This document shows positions 1 to 9,542 of a DNA stretch of 64,000 nucleotides, one piece after another (position 1 is the first letter of the stretch; the number at the start of each line of letters is the position of its first letter). Origin of the DNA: Streptomyces collinus Tu 365 (GTDB lineage: Bacteria > Actinomycetota > Actinomycetes > Streptomycetales > Streptomycetaceae); the NCBI RefSeq assembly GCF_000444875.1, contig NC_021985.1:5352170-5416169 (forward strand), given 5' to 3'. The notes below the pieces were generated by a model. The model was not told the origin of the DNA, made no database searches, and saw only the letters and a list, made by a program, of their open reading frames with translations. A program made the translations under genes and the position numbers.

Positions 1-680
1 ACGACGAACGCGGCGAGCGTGAGGGAGTGGAAGACCTCGTGGAAGCCGAACCAGCGCGGTGAGGGGTTCGGGCGCTTGATGCCGTAGACGACGCCCCCGG
101 CGCTGTAGAGCAGACCGCCGACGATCACCAGGACCAGGACGGCGATGCCCCCGGCGCGCAGGAAGTCGGGCAGGAAGAAGACGGCCGCCCAGCCCATCGC
201 GAGGTAGCAGGGGGTGTAGAGCCAGCGGGGGGCGCCGACCCAGAACACGCGGAAGACGATGCCCGCGGCGGCCGCGGCCCAGATGCCCCACAGCAGCCAC
301 TGCCCCTTGGCGTGCGGCAGCAGCAGCATCGTCAGCGGGGTGTAGGTGCCCGCGATGATCAGGAAGATGTTGGCGTGGTCGAGGCGGCGCAGCACCCCGT
401 CCATCCGCGGGCTCCAGTTGCCCCGGTGGTACAGCGCGCTGACGCCGAAGAGCAGGCACGCCGTGAGGACGTAGATACCGCAGGCGATTCGGCCGCGGGG
501 GGAGTCCGCGAGGGCGGTGAGCACCAGCCCCGCGATGAGCACGGCCGGGAACATCCCGAGGTGCAGCCAGCCGCGGAGCCTGGGCTTCACCGGATGCGGC
601 AGGGAGAGCGCGACGGGACCGCGGCCGTCGGCCGGCGTGTCCCTGGGCGCGTCGGATGCGGACGCAGTCATGGGGGGCAT
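1..680 (-). CDS. Hemolysin III family (PAQR-like) membrane protein, 3' end cut by window edge
   Basis: About 226 residues are visible and the C-terminus lies beyond position 1. The protein is a run of hydrophobic helices starting near residue 37 (LHLGMFPAVLIAGLVL). It carries the family's metal-site signatures: SALYH in the first third and HEVFH close to the edge, followed by SLTLAAFVV. Members of this family (YqfA/HlyIII, PAQR superfamily) are seven-helix membrane proteins with a predicted metal-dependent hydrolase-like site; the substrate is unknown and the hemolysin name is historical. Two in-frame ATGs (680 and 671) are possible starts; 680 gives MPPMTAS. The gene is divergent from pckG across about 280 bp. 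Confidence 0.85.
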   Translation of the reverse strand, partial: MPPMTASASDAPRDTPADGRGPVALSLPHPVKPRLRGWLHLGMFPAVLIAGLVLTALADSPRGRIACGIYVLTACLLFGVSALYHRGNWSPRMDGVLRRLDHANIFLIIAGTYTPLTMLLLPHAKGQWLLWGIWAAAAAGIVFRVFWVGAPRWLYTPCYLAMGWAAVFFLPDFLRAGGIAVLVLVIVGGLLYSAGGVVYGIKRPNPSPRWFGFHEVFHSLTLAAFV

Positions 681-963
681 GGTATCTACGCCCCCGTAAG
701 TCGCGCGACAGCGCGCCCTGGTGAGCGGCCGTAACGCAAAAAGTCCTTCTGTTGAACTCCACGCGTACGCAAAGAATCACGGAAACCGTGGGATTCCTCA
801 CGTCGCTCACCTGTGATGCCCTCTGGACATATGGGCACTAGAATCGGATGATCAAATGAGTGCGGTCGGCACCGGATGAGCGCCCAAGGTCAACACCCTG
901 AAGCATCCGGGTCGCGGCCCCCACGGGGCGACAAGACAAAAAATCCCTCTTTTAGGAGCAATC

Positions 964-2787
964 GTGGCGCGCGACATCGCGGCTCCCACCGGCATCCCCA
1001 CCCAGCACCAGGAACTGATCTCGTGGGTCAACGAGATCGCCGAACTGACCCAGCCGGACAGCGTGGTCTGGTGTGACGGATCCGAGGCCGAGTACGAGCG
1101 ACTGTGCGAAGAGCTCGTGGCCAAGGGGACCTTCAAGAAGCTGGACCCGATCAAGCGCCCGCACTCCTACTACGCCGCCTCCGACCCGACCGACGTCGCC
1201 CGCGTCGAGGACCGGACCTTCATCTGCTCCGAGAAGGAGGCGGACGCCGGCCCGACCAACCACTGGAAGGCCCCCGCCGAGATGCGGGAGATCTTCTCCG
1301 GTGACAAGGGCCTGTTCCGCGGCTCGATGCGGGGCCGCACGATGTACGTCGTGCCCTTCTGCATGGGCCCGCTCGGCTCCCCGCTGTCCGCGATCGGCGT
1401 GGAGATCACCGACTCCGCCTACGTCGCCGTCTCCATGCGCACGATGACGCGCATGGGCCAGGCCGTCCTGGACGAGCTGGGCGACGAGGGCTTCTTCGTC
1501 AAGGCCGTGCACACCCTCGGCGCCCCGCTGGAGCAGGGCGAGCAGGACGTCCCGTGGCCGTGCAACTCCACCAAGTACATCTCGCACTTCCCCGAGGACC
1601 GCGAGATCTGGTCCTTCGGCTCCGGCTACGGCGGCAACGCCCTGCTCGGCAAGAAGTGCTACGCGCTGCGCATCGCCTCCGTGATGGCCCGCGACGAGGG
1701 CTGGCTCGCCGAGCACATGCTCATCCTCAAGCTCACCCCGCCGCACGGCGAGTCCAAGTACGTCGCCGCGGCCTTCCCGAGCGCCTGCGGCAAGACCAAC
1801 CTCGCCATGCTGGAGCCCACGATCTCCGGCTGGACCGTGGAGACCATCGGCGACGACATCGCCTGGATGCGGTTCGGCGAGGACGGCCGCCTGTACGCGA
1901 TCAACCCCGAGGCCGGCTTCTTCGGCGTCGCGCCCGGCACCGGTGAGCACACCAACGCCAACGCGATGAAGACCCTGTGGGGCAACTCCGTCTTCACCAA
2001 CGTCGCCCTCACCGACGACGGCGACGTGTGGTGGGAGGGCATGACGGAGGAGACCCCGGCCCATCTGACGGACTGGAAGGGCCGCGACTGGACCCCGGAC
2101 TCCGCCGAGCCCGCCGCGCACCCCAACGCCCGCTTCACCACCCCCGCCTCGCAGTGCCCGATCATCGCGCCGGAGTGGGAGGACCCCAAGGGCGTGCCGA
2201 TCTCGGCGATCCTCTTCGGCGGCCGCCGCGCCAGCGCCGTGCCGCTGGTGACCGAGTCCTTCGACTGGAACCACGGCGTCTTCCTCGGCGCCAACGTGGC
2301 CTCCGAGAAGACCGCCGCCGCCGAGGGCAAGGTCGGCGAGCTGCGCCGCGACCCGTTCGCGATGCTGCCCTTCTGCGGCTACAACATGGGCGACTACATG
2401 GCCCACTGGGTCGACGTCGCCAAGGACAAGGACCAGTCCAAGCTGCCGCGGATCTACTACGTCAACTGGTTCCGCAAGAACGACGAGGGCAAGTTCGTCT
2501 GGCCTGGCTTCGGCGAGAACAGCCGCGTCCTGAAGTGGATCGTGGAGCGCCTCGACGGCAAGGCCGAGGGCGTCGAGACCCCCATCGGCGTCCTGCCGAC
2601 CAAGGAGTCCCTGGACACCGACGGTCTCGAACTGTCCGCGTCCGACCTGGACTTCCTGCTCACGGTCGACAAGGAGGTCTGGCGCGAGGAGGCCGCCCTG
2701 GTCCCCGAGCACCTCGACACCTTCGGCGACCACACCCCGAAGGAGCTGTGGGACCAGTACCGCGCGCTCGTGGAGCGCCTCGGCTGA
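964..2787 (+). CDS. pckG: Phosphoenolpyruvate carboxykinase (GTP)
   Basis: 607 aa, the usual size of GTP-dependent PEP carboxykinase. It converts oxaloacetate plus GTP to PEP, CO2 and GDP in the cytosol, the entry step of gluconeogenesis. The P-loop [12 protein letters not shown] lies at residues 271-282, with the hyper-reactive cysteine at 275 and lysine at 277. Other family stretches are present, such as [12 protein letters not shown] and [11 protein letters not shown]. The GTG start at 964 is chosen because AGGAG (954-958) sits five bases upstream. A TAGAAT -10-like hexamer at 839-844 suggests a leader of about 115 nt. A perfect hairpin follows the gene at 2863-2894. It is transcribed alone. 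Confidence 0.97.
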   Translation: MARDIAAPTGIPTQHQELISWVNEIAELTQPDSVVWCDGSEAEYERLCEELVAKGTFKKLDPIKRPHSYYAASDPTDVARVEDRTFICSEKEADAGPTNHWKAPAEMREIFSGDKGLFRGSMRGRTMYVVPFCMGPLGSPLSAIGVEITDSAYVAVSMRTMTRMGQAVLDELGDEGFFVKAVHTLGAPLEQGEQDVPWPCNSTKYISHFPEDREIWSFGSGYGGNALLGKKCYALRIASVMARDEGWLAEHMLILKLTPPHGESKYVAAAFPSACGKTNLAMLEPTISGWTVETIGDDIAWMRFGEDGRLYAINPEAGFFGVAPGTGEHTNANAMKTLWGNSVFTNVALTDDGDVWWEGMTEETPAHLTDWKGRDWTPDSAEPAAHPNARFTTPASQCPIIAPEWEDPKGVPISAILFGGRRASAVPLVTESFDWNHGVFLGANVASEKTAAAEGKVGELRRDPFAMLPFCGYNMGDYMAHWVDVAKDKDQSKLPRIYYVNWFRKNDEGKFVWPGFGENSRVLKWIVERLDGKAEGVETPIGVLPTKESLDTDGLELSASDLDFLLTVDKEVWREEAALVPEHLDTFGDHTPKELWDQYRALVERLG

Positions 2788-2862
2788 TCCCGCCGCACGG
2801 ACTCCACGGCCGGTTGGGATGCCCTGACCAGCGATCGTCACGGCCGGCCGTGGTGACACCCC

Positions 2863-2894
2863 GAAGGCCCCGCACAACGGCGTGCGGGGCCTTC
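2863..2894 (+). terminator. Rho-independent-type hairpin after pckG
   Basis: A perfect 13-bp stem (2863-2875 with 2882-2894; arm GAAGGCCCCGCAC) closes a 6-nt loop about 75 bp past the pckG stop. There is no T-run, which is usual for Streptomyces terminators. Confidence 0.8.
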
Positions 2895-2981
2895 GACATG
2901 TGCCGCGTGGTGTGTGGCGCCCGGTCCGCGCGTCGCTGCGGATGCGCGCGGACCGGGGCCGTTCAGGGGGACCCGGGCGGG

Positions 2982-3401
2982 TCAGTGAGCCGTGCTCAGC
3001 TCCTTCGGGCCGGTCAGCGCGGCCGTGTGCGCGTCCATCCGCTCGGCCGCGAGGATCGCCGCCGCGGTGTCGGCCCGGGAGGCCGCCACCACGAGCGCGC
3101 GGCCGGCCAGGGCGTGCGCGCGCCGGTGGAGGACGGCGGGGTCGCCGGACGCGCCGGGCGCCGCGCGCAACGGCGTCCGCCCGCCCCGCAGGCGGCAGAT
3201 TTCGCGGGCGAGCCGCTCGGCGGCGGTGTCCAGCTCCGCGGACGCGGTCAGGGCGCGCAGGTCGTCGGTGACGGCGAGCAGCGCGCCGAGGTGCCCGGCG
3301 AGCTGGATGTCCAGCTCCTCCTCGCGCGAGCGGTGCGGGAAGTCGGACGGCGGGCCGGCCGGCGTGCTGTGGACCGACTTGGTGCGGATCGGTTCGTACA
3401 T
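2982..3401 (-). CDS. Conserved small helical protein of unknown function
   Basis: 139 aa, soluble, Ala/Arg/Leu-rich and predicted mostly helical; no signal peptide, membrane segment or catalytic motif is visible. It starts MYEPIRTKSVHS, and AGGAGG (about 3408-3413 on this strand) precedes the ATG at 3401 by a good distance. It lies between the pckG terminator and the aminotransferase gene, both more than 80 bp away, so it is probably a single-gene unit. I do not recognise the family; proteins like this are common as hypothetical proteins in streptomycetes. Good codon bias and a clear ribosome site make it a likely real gene. Confidence 0.7.
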   Translation of the reverse strand: MYEPIRTKSVHSTPAGPPSDFPHRSREEELDIQLAGHLGALLAVTDDLRALTASAELDTAAERLAREICRLRGGRTPLRAAPGASGDPAVLHRRAHALAGRALVVAASRADTAAAILAAERMDAHTAALTGPKELSTAH

Positions 3402-3497
3402 GGGCGGCCTCCTGTGCGCTGACAGGAAACCATCCTAGCTTGGAATTCGTCTAAAGTTGAGTCGTGTCACGGAACGCGGTCCGGCGGCCCCGGTGCG

Positions 3498-4709
3498 CTA
3501 CGGCTGGCCGTAACCGTCCAGGAAGTTCGCGATCCGGCCGACCGCGTCCCGGAGGTCGCCGGCGTTGGGCAGGGTCACCACACGGAAGTGGTCGGGCTCG
3601 GGCCAGTTGAAACCGGTGCCCTGGACGACCATGATCTTCTCCTGGCGCAGCAGGTCGAGGACCATCTGCCGGTCGTCCCGGATCTTGAAGACCTTGGGGT
3701 CCAGGCGCGGGAACAGGTACAGCGCGCCCTTGGGGCGAACGCAGCTCACGCCCGGGATCTGGGTGAGCAGGTCGTAGGCGACGTCCCGCTGCTCCAGCAG
3801 CCGGCCGCCCGGCAGCACCAGGTCGTCGATCGTCTGGCGGCCGCTGAGCGCGGCGACCACGCCGTGCTGCCCCGGCATGTTGGCGCACAGGCGCATGTTC
3901 GCCAGGATCGTCAGGCCCTCGATGTAGGAGTCGGCGTGCGCGCGCGGGCCGGAGATCGACATCCAGCCCACGCGGTAGCCGGCCACCCGGTAGGCCTTGG
4001 ACATGCCGTTGAAGGTGAGGGTCAGCAGGTCGGGGGCGATCCTGGCGGTCGGGGTGTGCGTGGCACCGTCGTAGAGGATCTTGTCGTAGATCTCGTCGGA
4101 GCAGACCAGCAGGTTGTGGCGGCGGGCGATGTCGGTCAGGCCCTTGAGCACCGCCTCGTCGTAGACCGCGCCCGTGGGGTTGTTCGGGTTGATGATCACG
4201 ATCGCCTTGGTGCGGTCGGTGACCTTGCGCTCCACGTCGGCGAGGTCGGGCATCCAGTCGGACTGCTCGTCGCAGCGGTAGTGGACGGCGGTGCCTCCGG
4301 AGAGGGAGACGGCGGCGGTCCACAGCGGGTAGTCCGGAGCCGGTACGAGCACCTCGTCGCCGTCGTCCAGCAGGCCCTGCATCGCCATCACGATCAGCTC
4401 GGAGACGCCGTTGCCGATGAAGACGTGCTCGACGTCCGTCTCGACGCCGAGGGTCTGGTTGTGCATGACGACCGCGCGGCGGGCGGCCAGCAGGCCCTTG
4501 GCGTCGCCGTAGCCGTGCGCCGTGGAGACGTTGCGGAGGATGTCCTCCAGGATCTCCGGCGGGCACTCGAAGCCGAAGGCGGCGGGGTTGCCGGTGTTCA
4601 GCTTCAGGATGCGGTGACCGGCCGCCTCCAGCCGCATCGCCTCCTCGAGGACCGGCCCCCGGATCTCGTAACAGACGTTGGCGAGCTTCGTCGACTGGAT
4701 CACCTGCAT
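3498..4709 (-). CDS. PLP-dependent aminotransferase, class I/II (alanine-type, AlaT-like)
   Basis: 403 aa from the ATG at 4709 (MQVIQSTKLANVCYEIRGPV), the usual length and N-terminus for the AlaT-like group. Fold-type-I features are visible: the NTGNPAAFGFE substrate loop near the N-terminus, the INPNNPTGAVYDE asparagine segment, CSDEIYDKI with the PLP-ring aspartate, and FNGMSKAYRVAGYRVGW with the Schiff-base lysine. It transfers amino groups between alanine- or aspartate-like amino acids and 2-oxo acids; the exact substrate cannot be read from sequence. The frame stays open upstream to a TTG at 4769, but there is no ribosome site there and homology supports the inner start. Confidence 0.9.
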   Translation of the reverse strand: MQVIQSTKLANVCYEIRGPVLEEAMRLEAAGHRILKLNTGNPAAFGFECPPEILEDILRNVSTAHGYGDAKGLLAARRAVVMHNQTLGVETDVEHVFIGNGVSELIVMAMQGLLDDGDEVLVPAPDYPLWTAAVSLSGGTAVHYRCDEQSDWMPDLADVERKVTDRTKAIVIINPNNPTGAVYDEAVLKGLTDIARRHNLLVCSDEIYDKILYDGATHTPTARIAPDLLTLTFNGMSKAYRVAGYRVGWMSISGPRAHADSYIEGLTILANMRLCANMPGQHGVVAALSGRQTIDDLVLPGGRLLEQRDVAYDLLTQIPGVSCVRPKGALYLFPRLDPKVFKIRDDRQMVLDLLRQEKIMVVQGTGFNWPEPDHFRVVTLPNAGDLRDAVGRIANFLDGYGQP

Positions 4710-4797
4710 GACCGTGAGCTTACGGCCCGGTAACGCCTCATGGGCCGTGTTATCCGCCACGTGAGACAAGGAGTTTTGCGCCGTTATCGCCGGTAGC

Positions 4798-4827
4798 TGT
4801 CACAGGCGTCCCTCACGTCTCTAGAAT
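4798..4827 (+). promoter_or_regulatory. Probable leaderless promoter of the membrane-anchored protein gene
   Basis: TGTCAC (4798-4803) and TAGAAT (4822-4827) are separated by 18 bp and match -35/-10 hexamers. The ATG at 4836 begins eight bases after the -10, so transcription would start at or next to the start codon; no ribosome site is present. Inferred from spacing only. Confidence 0.6.
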
Positions 4828-4835
4828 TCGCGCCC

Positions 4836-5582
4836 ATGTCCACCGAACGCGACCAAGGGGCGGGGGCGTCCGGAGCGCACGGAGCGGGTGGCGAACCGGG
4901 GGGCGCACCGAACGTGTACCACCCGCGCAACGCGCCGGCCCCGTCGTACGACGAGTACGCCGACCCGGCCACCGCCCATGGCTGGCAGAACGCCTACGAC
5001 GAGACCCGCGAGCTGCCGCCGGTCCGGATACCCGTGGCGGAGCCCGGGCCCGGGCCCGCGCCGGTGTCCCCGGCGCCGGCGCCGCACGAGCCCGCCGGCG
5101 GGCCGGGCCGCGCCGATCTGCGGCGGCGGCGCCGGCGGGGCGGGCGCCGCCGGGTCGCCGTCGTCGCCGGGGTGCTCGGCACGGCCGGCGCCGTCGCGGT
5201 GATCGCCGCGCTGACCGGTTCCGGCTCCCCGGGCGGCCGGCAGCACCCGGCGAGCGAGGGCCGGGTCTCGCCCGACGCCGCGTCCGCGCGGCCGAAGAGC
5301 GGCTCGCCGGCCGCCACCGCCACCAGCGGCGCGCCCGGCGCCGTCTCCGCGCCGCCCGCCGCGCCCACGCGCACGGCCGACTCGGCGCCCGCTTCCACCA
5401 CCGCGCCGGCCGGCGGGCCGACGCACGCGCCCACGACACCGCCCGGCACGCCCTCCGGATCGCCGTCCGCCTCGCCCGAACCGACCCTCACCAGCACGCC
5501 GACGGCCTCCTGGACCTCCGGGCACCCGGGCCACGGCCACGGCCACGGCGGCGGCAAAAGGCCCGGGAGCGGACTGAACTGA
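4836..5582 (+). CDS. Single-pass membrane protein with Pro/Ser/Thr-rich outer region, unknown function
   Basis: 248 aa. Residues 1-90 are Pro/Gly-rich and hydrophilic; an arginine cluster (RRRRRRGGRRR) is followed by one hydrophobic helix (VAVVAGVLGTAGAVAVIAAL, about residues 107-126); the rest is a low-complexity Ala/Pro/Ser/Thr tail ending in a His/Gly-rich HGHGHGGGK stretch. The topology suggests a cytoplasmic N-terminus and a flexible extracytoplasmic tail, as in many streptomycete cell-wall-spanning proteins. The His-rich end could bind metal, but that is speculation. No enzyme domain is visible and I do not recognise a family. Confidence 0.7.
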   Translation: MSTERDQGAGASGAHGAGGEPGGAPNVYHPRNAPAPSYDEYADPATAHGWQNAYDETRELPPVRIPVAEPGPGPAPVSPAPAPHEPAGGPGRADLRRRRRRGGRRRVAVVAGVLGTAGAVAVIAALTGSGSPGGRQHPASEGRVSPDAASARPKSGSPAATATSGAPGAVSAPPAAPTRTADSAPASTTAPAGGPTHAPTTPPGTPSGSPSASPEPTLTSTPTASWTSGHPGHGHGHGGGKRPGSGLN

Positions 5583-5712
5583 CGGGCCGTCGGGCAAACC
5601 GATCGCCTACGCCTCCTTGCCCAGGCATGCCCCTCTCGTGAGAATGCTCATGACAAGACAGCGGGCGGCCGGAAGATCTCCGGTCGCTCACGTCTGCAGA
5701 GGGGACCCCCAC

Positions 5713-6546
5713 ATGAACAAGCCTCTCCTGGCCGCACTCTCCTCCCTGGCGATCGCCGGGGTCGGTGCGGCTCCCGCGGTCGCCGCTCCCCAGGCCAAGG
5801 CGGCAGCGGCGGTGACCGTCAACTTCGCCGGGACCGTCTCGCTCAGCAACTGCTCCGGCTCGGTCATCCGCTTCCCGAACTCCGCGGACACCGACCCGGC
5901 GCTGGTGCTGACCAACGGCCACTGCCTGGAGACCGGTTTCCCGGCACCCGGCCAGGTCATCACCGGCCAGTCCTCCAGCCGCAGCTTCGGCCTGCTGAAC
6001 GCCTCCGGCAGCCGGGTCGGCACGCTCCGCGCCAACCAGGTCGTCTACTCGACCATGACGGACACGGACGTCACGATCTACCGCACCACCACCACCTACG
6101 CGGCGATCAGGAGCACCTACGGGATCAGCCCGCTCACCGTGCAGGACACGCACCCGACCGCCGGCACCGCCATCAAGGTCGTCTCCGGCTACTGGAAGCG
6201 CACCTACAGCTGCAACATCGACGGGTTCGTGTACCGGCTGAAGGAGGGCGACTGGACCTGGAAGGACTCCGTCCGCTACACCTCCGCCTGCAACACCATC
6301 GGCGGCACCTCGGGCTCGCCCGTGATCGACACGAACACCGGCAAGGTGGTCGCCGTCAACAACACGGGCAACGAGGACGGCCAGCGCTGCACCGAGAACA
6401 ACCCCTGCGAGGTCGACGCCAGCGGCAACGTGACCGTCCGTCAGGGCATCAACTACGCCGAGGAGACCTACCTCATCCCGGCGTGCTTCACCACGGGCAA
6501 CAGGCTCGACCTGAGCGCGGCCGGCTGCGTCCTGCCCAAGCCGTAG
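5713..6546 (+). CDS. Secreted trypsin-like serine protease
   Basis: 277 aa from the ATG at 5713, which has AGAGGGGA just upstream; the frame extends upstream but without a signal sequence. Residues 1-25 form a Sec signal peptide (MNKPLLAALSSLAIAGVGA, then AAPAVA-A). The chymotrypsin-fold triad is visible: His in LTNGHCLE, Asp in MTDTDVTIYR and Ser in GGTSGSPVID. Cysteine pairs fit extracellular disulfides. It probably cleaves extracellular protein; specificity is not predictable. No propeptide longer than about ten residues is evident, unlike the alpha-lytic/SGP proteases. Confidence 0.9.
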   Translation: MNKPLLAALSSLAIAGVGAAPAVAAPQAKAAAAVTVNFAGTVSLSNCSGSVIRFPNSADTDPALVLTNGHCLETGFPAPGQVITGQSSSRSFGLLNASGSRVGTLRANQVVYSTMTDTDVTIYRTTTTYAAIRSTYGISPLTVQDTHPTAGTAIKVVSGYWKRTYSCNIDGFVYRLKEGDWTWKDSVRYTSACNTIGGTSGSPVIDTNTGKVVAVNNTGNEDGQRCTENNPCEVDASGNVTVRQGINYAEETYLIPACFTTGNRLDLSAAGCVLPKP

Positions 6547-6577
6547 GCCGGACACGACCTGGCGCCGGGCCGGGCGG

Positions 6578-8188
6578 TCACACCGGTGTCCGGCGGACCG
6601 CCCGGCCCGTGAGCACGTCCGTGCGGCGGCCGTCCTCGATGACGAAGCGGCCGTCGACCAGGACGTGCGGGATCCCGGTCGGGAGCGTCCGGGGCTCGGC
6701 GAAGGTCGCGCCGGGCCCCACCGTCGCGGGATCGAAGAGCACCAGGTCGGCCCGGTGGCCCTCGCGCACCAGCCCGCGGTCCGGCAGCCGCAGCCGGGCC
6801 GCCGGGCGCCCGGTGAGGTGCGCGACGCACTCCTCCAGCGTCAGCACCCCGAGCTCCCGCACGTAGTGCCCGAGATAGCGCGGGAAGGTGCCGTAGGCCC
6901 GCGGGTGGGGCTTGGCGCCCCGCAGGATGCCGTCCGAGCCGCCGGTGTGGGCGCGGTGCCGCATGATGGCGCGGACGTTCTCCTCGTGCCCGACGTGCTG
7001 GAGGACCGTCGTGCCGAGCCGGTCCTCGACGAGCAGCCGGCGCGCGGTCGCCCAGGGGCTCTCGCCGCGCCGCTCCGCCGACTCCCGCACGGTGCGCCCG
7101 ACATGGTCCGCGAGCGCCGGGTCGGCCACTCCGGAGATCTCGATCGTCTCCCACTCCACGGGCACGCCGTGGCAGCCGTCCGAGCCGGTCGTCTCCAGGT
7201 CGTGCCGGATCCGCTCGGCCGCCGCCGGGTCGGTGAGCCGGGCCAGGACCTCCTCCGGGCCGCCCTCGCTCGCCCAGCTGGGCAGCAATGCGGCCAGCGT
7301 GGTGCAGCCGGGGGTGTAGGGATAGGTGTCCAGGGTGATGTCGGCGCCCGCGTCCAGCGCCTCGTCGAGCAGGGCCAGCAGCTCGGGCGCCCGGCCCCGG
7401 TTCACGCCGAAGTTCATCGTCGCGTGGGCCAGATGCAGCGGGCAGCCCGCCTCCCGGGTCAGCGCCACCATCTCGGCGTACGCCTCCAGCGCGCCGGCGC
7501 CGTAGGAGCGGTGGTGCGGGCAGTAGTAGCCGCCGTAGCGCGCCACCACCCGGCACAGCTCGGTCAGTTCGGCGTCCCCGGCGTACATGCCGGGCGTGTA
7601 CGTGAGCCCGGAGGACAGGCCGACCGCGCCCTGCTCCAGGCCCTCCGCCACCAGCCGCCGCATCCGGTCCAGCTCCGCCGGGGTGGCCGCGCGGTCCTCC
7701 CAGCCGACCACGAGGGCGCGGACCGTGCCCTGCGGGACCAGGTAGGCGGCGTTCACGGCGATCCCGCGGTCGAGCCGGTCCAGGTACTCGCCCACCGAGC
7801 GCCAGTCGGGATCGACGTCCTCGCCGTAGCCGTTCCAGCCGGTGATCGCCCGGCGGACCTCCTCCAGCGTGCGGTCGTCCACCGGGGCGTACGACAGCCC
7901 GTCCTGGCCGAGCACCTCCAGCGTGACCCCCTGCGCGGCCTTGGCGCTGTGGTCGGGGTCGCGCAGCAGGGCGAGGTCGGAGTGCGCGTGCATGTCGATG
8001 AAGCCGGGGGAGAGGACCAGCCCCTCCGCGTCCAGCTCCCGCCGGGCGTGGGGCCGCTGGCAGCCGGCCGCCGCCGCTTCCTTGACGATGGCCACGATCC
8101 GGCCGTCGTCGACCACCACGTCGGCGCGGTAGGAGCCGGCGCCGCTGCCGTCGACGACGTCGGCGTCCCGGATGACCAGGTCCTCCAT
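6578..8188 (-). CDS. N-acyl-D-amino-acid deacylase (D-aminoacylase), amidohydrolase superfamily
   Basis: 536 aa, close to the 480-560 aa of D-aminoacylases. It hydrolyses N-acyl-D-amino acids to the free D-amino acid and a carboxylate. The metal motif HAHSD lies in GFIDMHAHSDLALLRD; other family stretches include GLSSGLTYTPGMYA, CPHHRSYG, LAHATMNFG and the late GTFPRYLGHYVRE. The ATG at 8188 starts MEDLVIRDADVVDG, the standard beta-sandwich N-terminus of this superfamily. It is the second gene of a leftward pair: the deaminase gene ends 25 bp upstream of this start, so the two are very likely co-transcribed and act in sequence. Confidence 0.9.
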   Translation of the reverse strand: MEDLVIRDADVVDGSGAGSYRADVVVDDGRIVAIVKEAAAAGCQRPHARRELDAEGLVLSPGFIDMHAHSDLALLRDPDHSAKAAQGVTLEVLGQDGLSYAPVDDRTLEEVRRAITGWNGYGEDVDPDWRSVGEYLDRLDRGIAVNAAYLVPQGTVRALVVGWEDRAATPAELDRMRRLVAEGLEQGAVGLSSGLTYTPGMYAGDAELTELCRVVARYGGYYCPHHRSYGAGALEAYAEMVALTREAGCPLHLAHATMNFGVNRGRAPELLALLDEALDAGADITLDTYPYTPGCTTLAALLPSWASEGGPEEVLARLTDPAAAERIRHDLETTGSDGCHGVPVEWETIEISGVADPALADHVGRTVRESAERRGESPWATARRLLVEDRLGTTVLQHVGHEENVRAIMRHRAHTGGSDGILRGAKPHPRAYGTFPRYLGHYVRELGVLTLEECVAHLTGRPAARLRLPDRGLVREGHRADLVLFDPATVGPGATFAEPRTLPTGIPHVLVDGRFVIEDGRRTDVLTGRAVRRTPV

Positions 8189-8213
8189 GACACTCCCTCG
8201 AAGGACGTACGGG

Positions 8214-9491
8214 CTAGAAGAACGTGCGGATGTAGTCCACGACCGTGCCGTCCGCCTCGGCCACCGGGATGAGCTGCCACTTGTCGAAGGACGTGCAGGG
8301 GTGCGAGAGGCCGAAGCCGACCCAGTCGCCCACCTCCAGGTCCGCCTCCGCCTCCGTGCGCAGCCAGGCGTGCTGGTCGGACAGGCCGGTCACGCTCACC
8401 CCGGAGGCCGGCCGCTCGGTGCCGTCCCGGCGGACCACCTGGGCCTCGGGCAGGTCCAGGTCGTGGGCCGCGTCCCGCTTGCCCGCGTTGGCGAAGGCCT
8501 GCTCGGGAGAGGGGCGGGAGACGACCTGCGCCCACAGCCGGAAGGCCGGCTCCAGGGCGCCCTCCCCGGGGACCCGGGCGAACGGGGTGAGCCTGCGGTA
8601 GTGCCCGTCGTCGTGCGAGACGTACGCGCCCGACCGCAGCAGCCTCAGGACCGGCAGGGACAGCGCGGGCAGCTCGGCGAAGACCTCGGCGACGGCGTCG
8701 AACCAGGCGCTGCCGCCCGCGCTCACCACGATCTCCTCCGCGCCGGCGAAGCGTCCGTCCTTGTCCAGGCCGGCGGCGAGCGCCGTCAGCCGCCGCAGAT
8801 AGGCCGTCACCCGCTCGTGGTCGGCGCGCGGCACCTCGCCCTCGTACCCCGCGACCCCGACCAGCCGCAGCGTCGCCGTGGCGGCCACGGCGTCGGCGAC
8901 GGCGGCGCACTCCGCCTCGGTGCGCACGCCGGTACGGGCGCCCTCGCCCGCGGCCAGCTCCACCACGACGTCCACCGGGCGGGCGGCGCCGCACAGCGCC
9001 GCGTCCATCAGCTCCACCCCGCGCACGGAGTCGACGTAGCAGACGAAGCGGAAGTCCGGGTCGGCCGCCAGGTCGTCGGCGATCCGGCGCAGGGCGGCCG
9101 GGTCGACCAGCTCGTTGGCCAGGAAGATCCGCTCGATCCCGAACGCCCGGGCCACCCACACCTGGTGCGGCACCGCCAGCGTGATGCCCCAGGCGCCGTG
9201 CTCGATCTGCCGGTGGAAGAGCTGCGGGGCCATCGAGGTCTTGCCGTGCGGGGCGAAGGCCAGGCCGTGCCGGGCCGCGTACGTCTCCATGAGCGCGAGG
9301 TTGTGTGCGAGGCGCTCGGCGGACAGGGCGAGCACGGGGGTGGTGAAGCCGTCGGTGAAGAGGTTGCGGCGCTGGCCGGCCAGCTCGGCGACGGTCAGGC
9401 CCACGGCGTCCGGCGGGAGGCCCTTGAAGCGGTGGTCGACCCGGTCCTCGGCGAGGTGGGTGAGCGCTTCGGTGCCGGTGTCGCGGGCCAT
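8214..9491 (-). CDS. PLP-dependent D-amino-acid deaminase/aldolase (D-serine dehydratase-like, alanine-racemase fold)
   Basis: 425 aa. The Schiff-base lysine sits in FAPHGKTSMAP, typical of the fold-type-III D-serine deaminase / D-threonine aldolase family. Later family stretches are VVVELAAGEGARTG, VVSAGGSAWFDA and a C-terminal metal-site region (GLSDQHAWLR, GFGLSHPCTSF). Members deaminate D-serine or D-threonine, or cleave 3-hydroxy-D-amino acids; the exact substrate is not clear. It is first in the leftward pair with D-aminoacylase, whose product it would consume. The start at 9491 lies 20 bp from the palindromic operator. Confidence 0.85.
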   Translation of the reverse strand: MARDTGTEALTHLAEDRVDHRFKGLPPDAVGLTVAELAGQRRNLFTDGFTTPVLALSAERLAHNLALMETYAARHGLAFAPHGKTSMAPQLFHRQIEHGAWGITLAVPHQVWVARAFGIERIFLANELVDPAALRRIADDLAADPDFRFVCYVDSVRGVELMDAALCGAARPVDVVVELAAGEGARTGVRTEAECAAVADAVAATATLRLVGVAGYEGEVPRADHERVTAYLRRLTALAAGLDKDGRFAGAEEIVVSAGGSAWFDAVAEVFAELPALSLPVLRLLRSGAYVSHDDGHYRRLTPFARVPGEGALEPAFRLWAQVVSRPSPEQAFANAGKRDAAHDLDLPEAQVVRRDGTERPASGVSVTGLSDQHAWLRTEAEADLEVGDWVGFGLSHPCTSFDKWQLIPVAEADGTVVDYIRTFF

Positions 9492-9511
9492 CCAAGCCTC
9501 CTGATCTGGTG

Positions 9512-9542
9512 CGTTGCGTTATATGCAACGTCCGTTGCGTAT
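9512..9542. promoter_or_regulatory. Palindromic operator candidate between the two arms of the D-amino-acid cluster
   Basis: ATATGCAACG-TC-CGTTGCGTAT (9521-9542) is a 22-bp palindrome with one mismatch; a third half-site CGTTGC (9512-9517) forms another perfect repeat with GCAACG (9525-9530) over a 7-nt spacer. It lies between the divergent deaminase and kinase genes. The IclR regulator encoded in the rightward arm is the obvious candidate binder. The binding partner is inferred. Confidence 0.7.

Noticed and set aside
952-2877. 641-codon minus-strand frame over pckG
   Set aside because: Shadow of the well-conserved PEP carboxykinase; no recognisable protein features.
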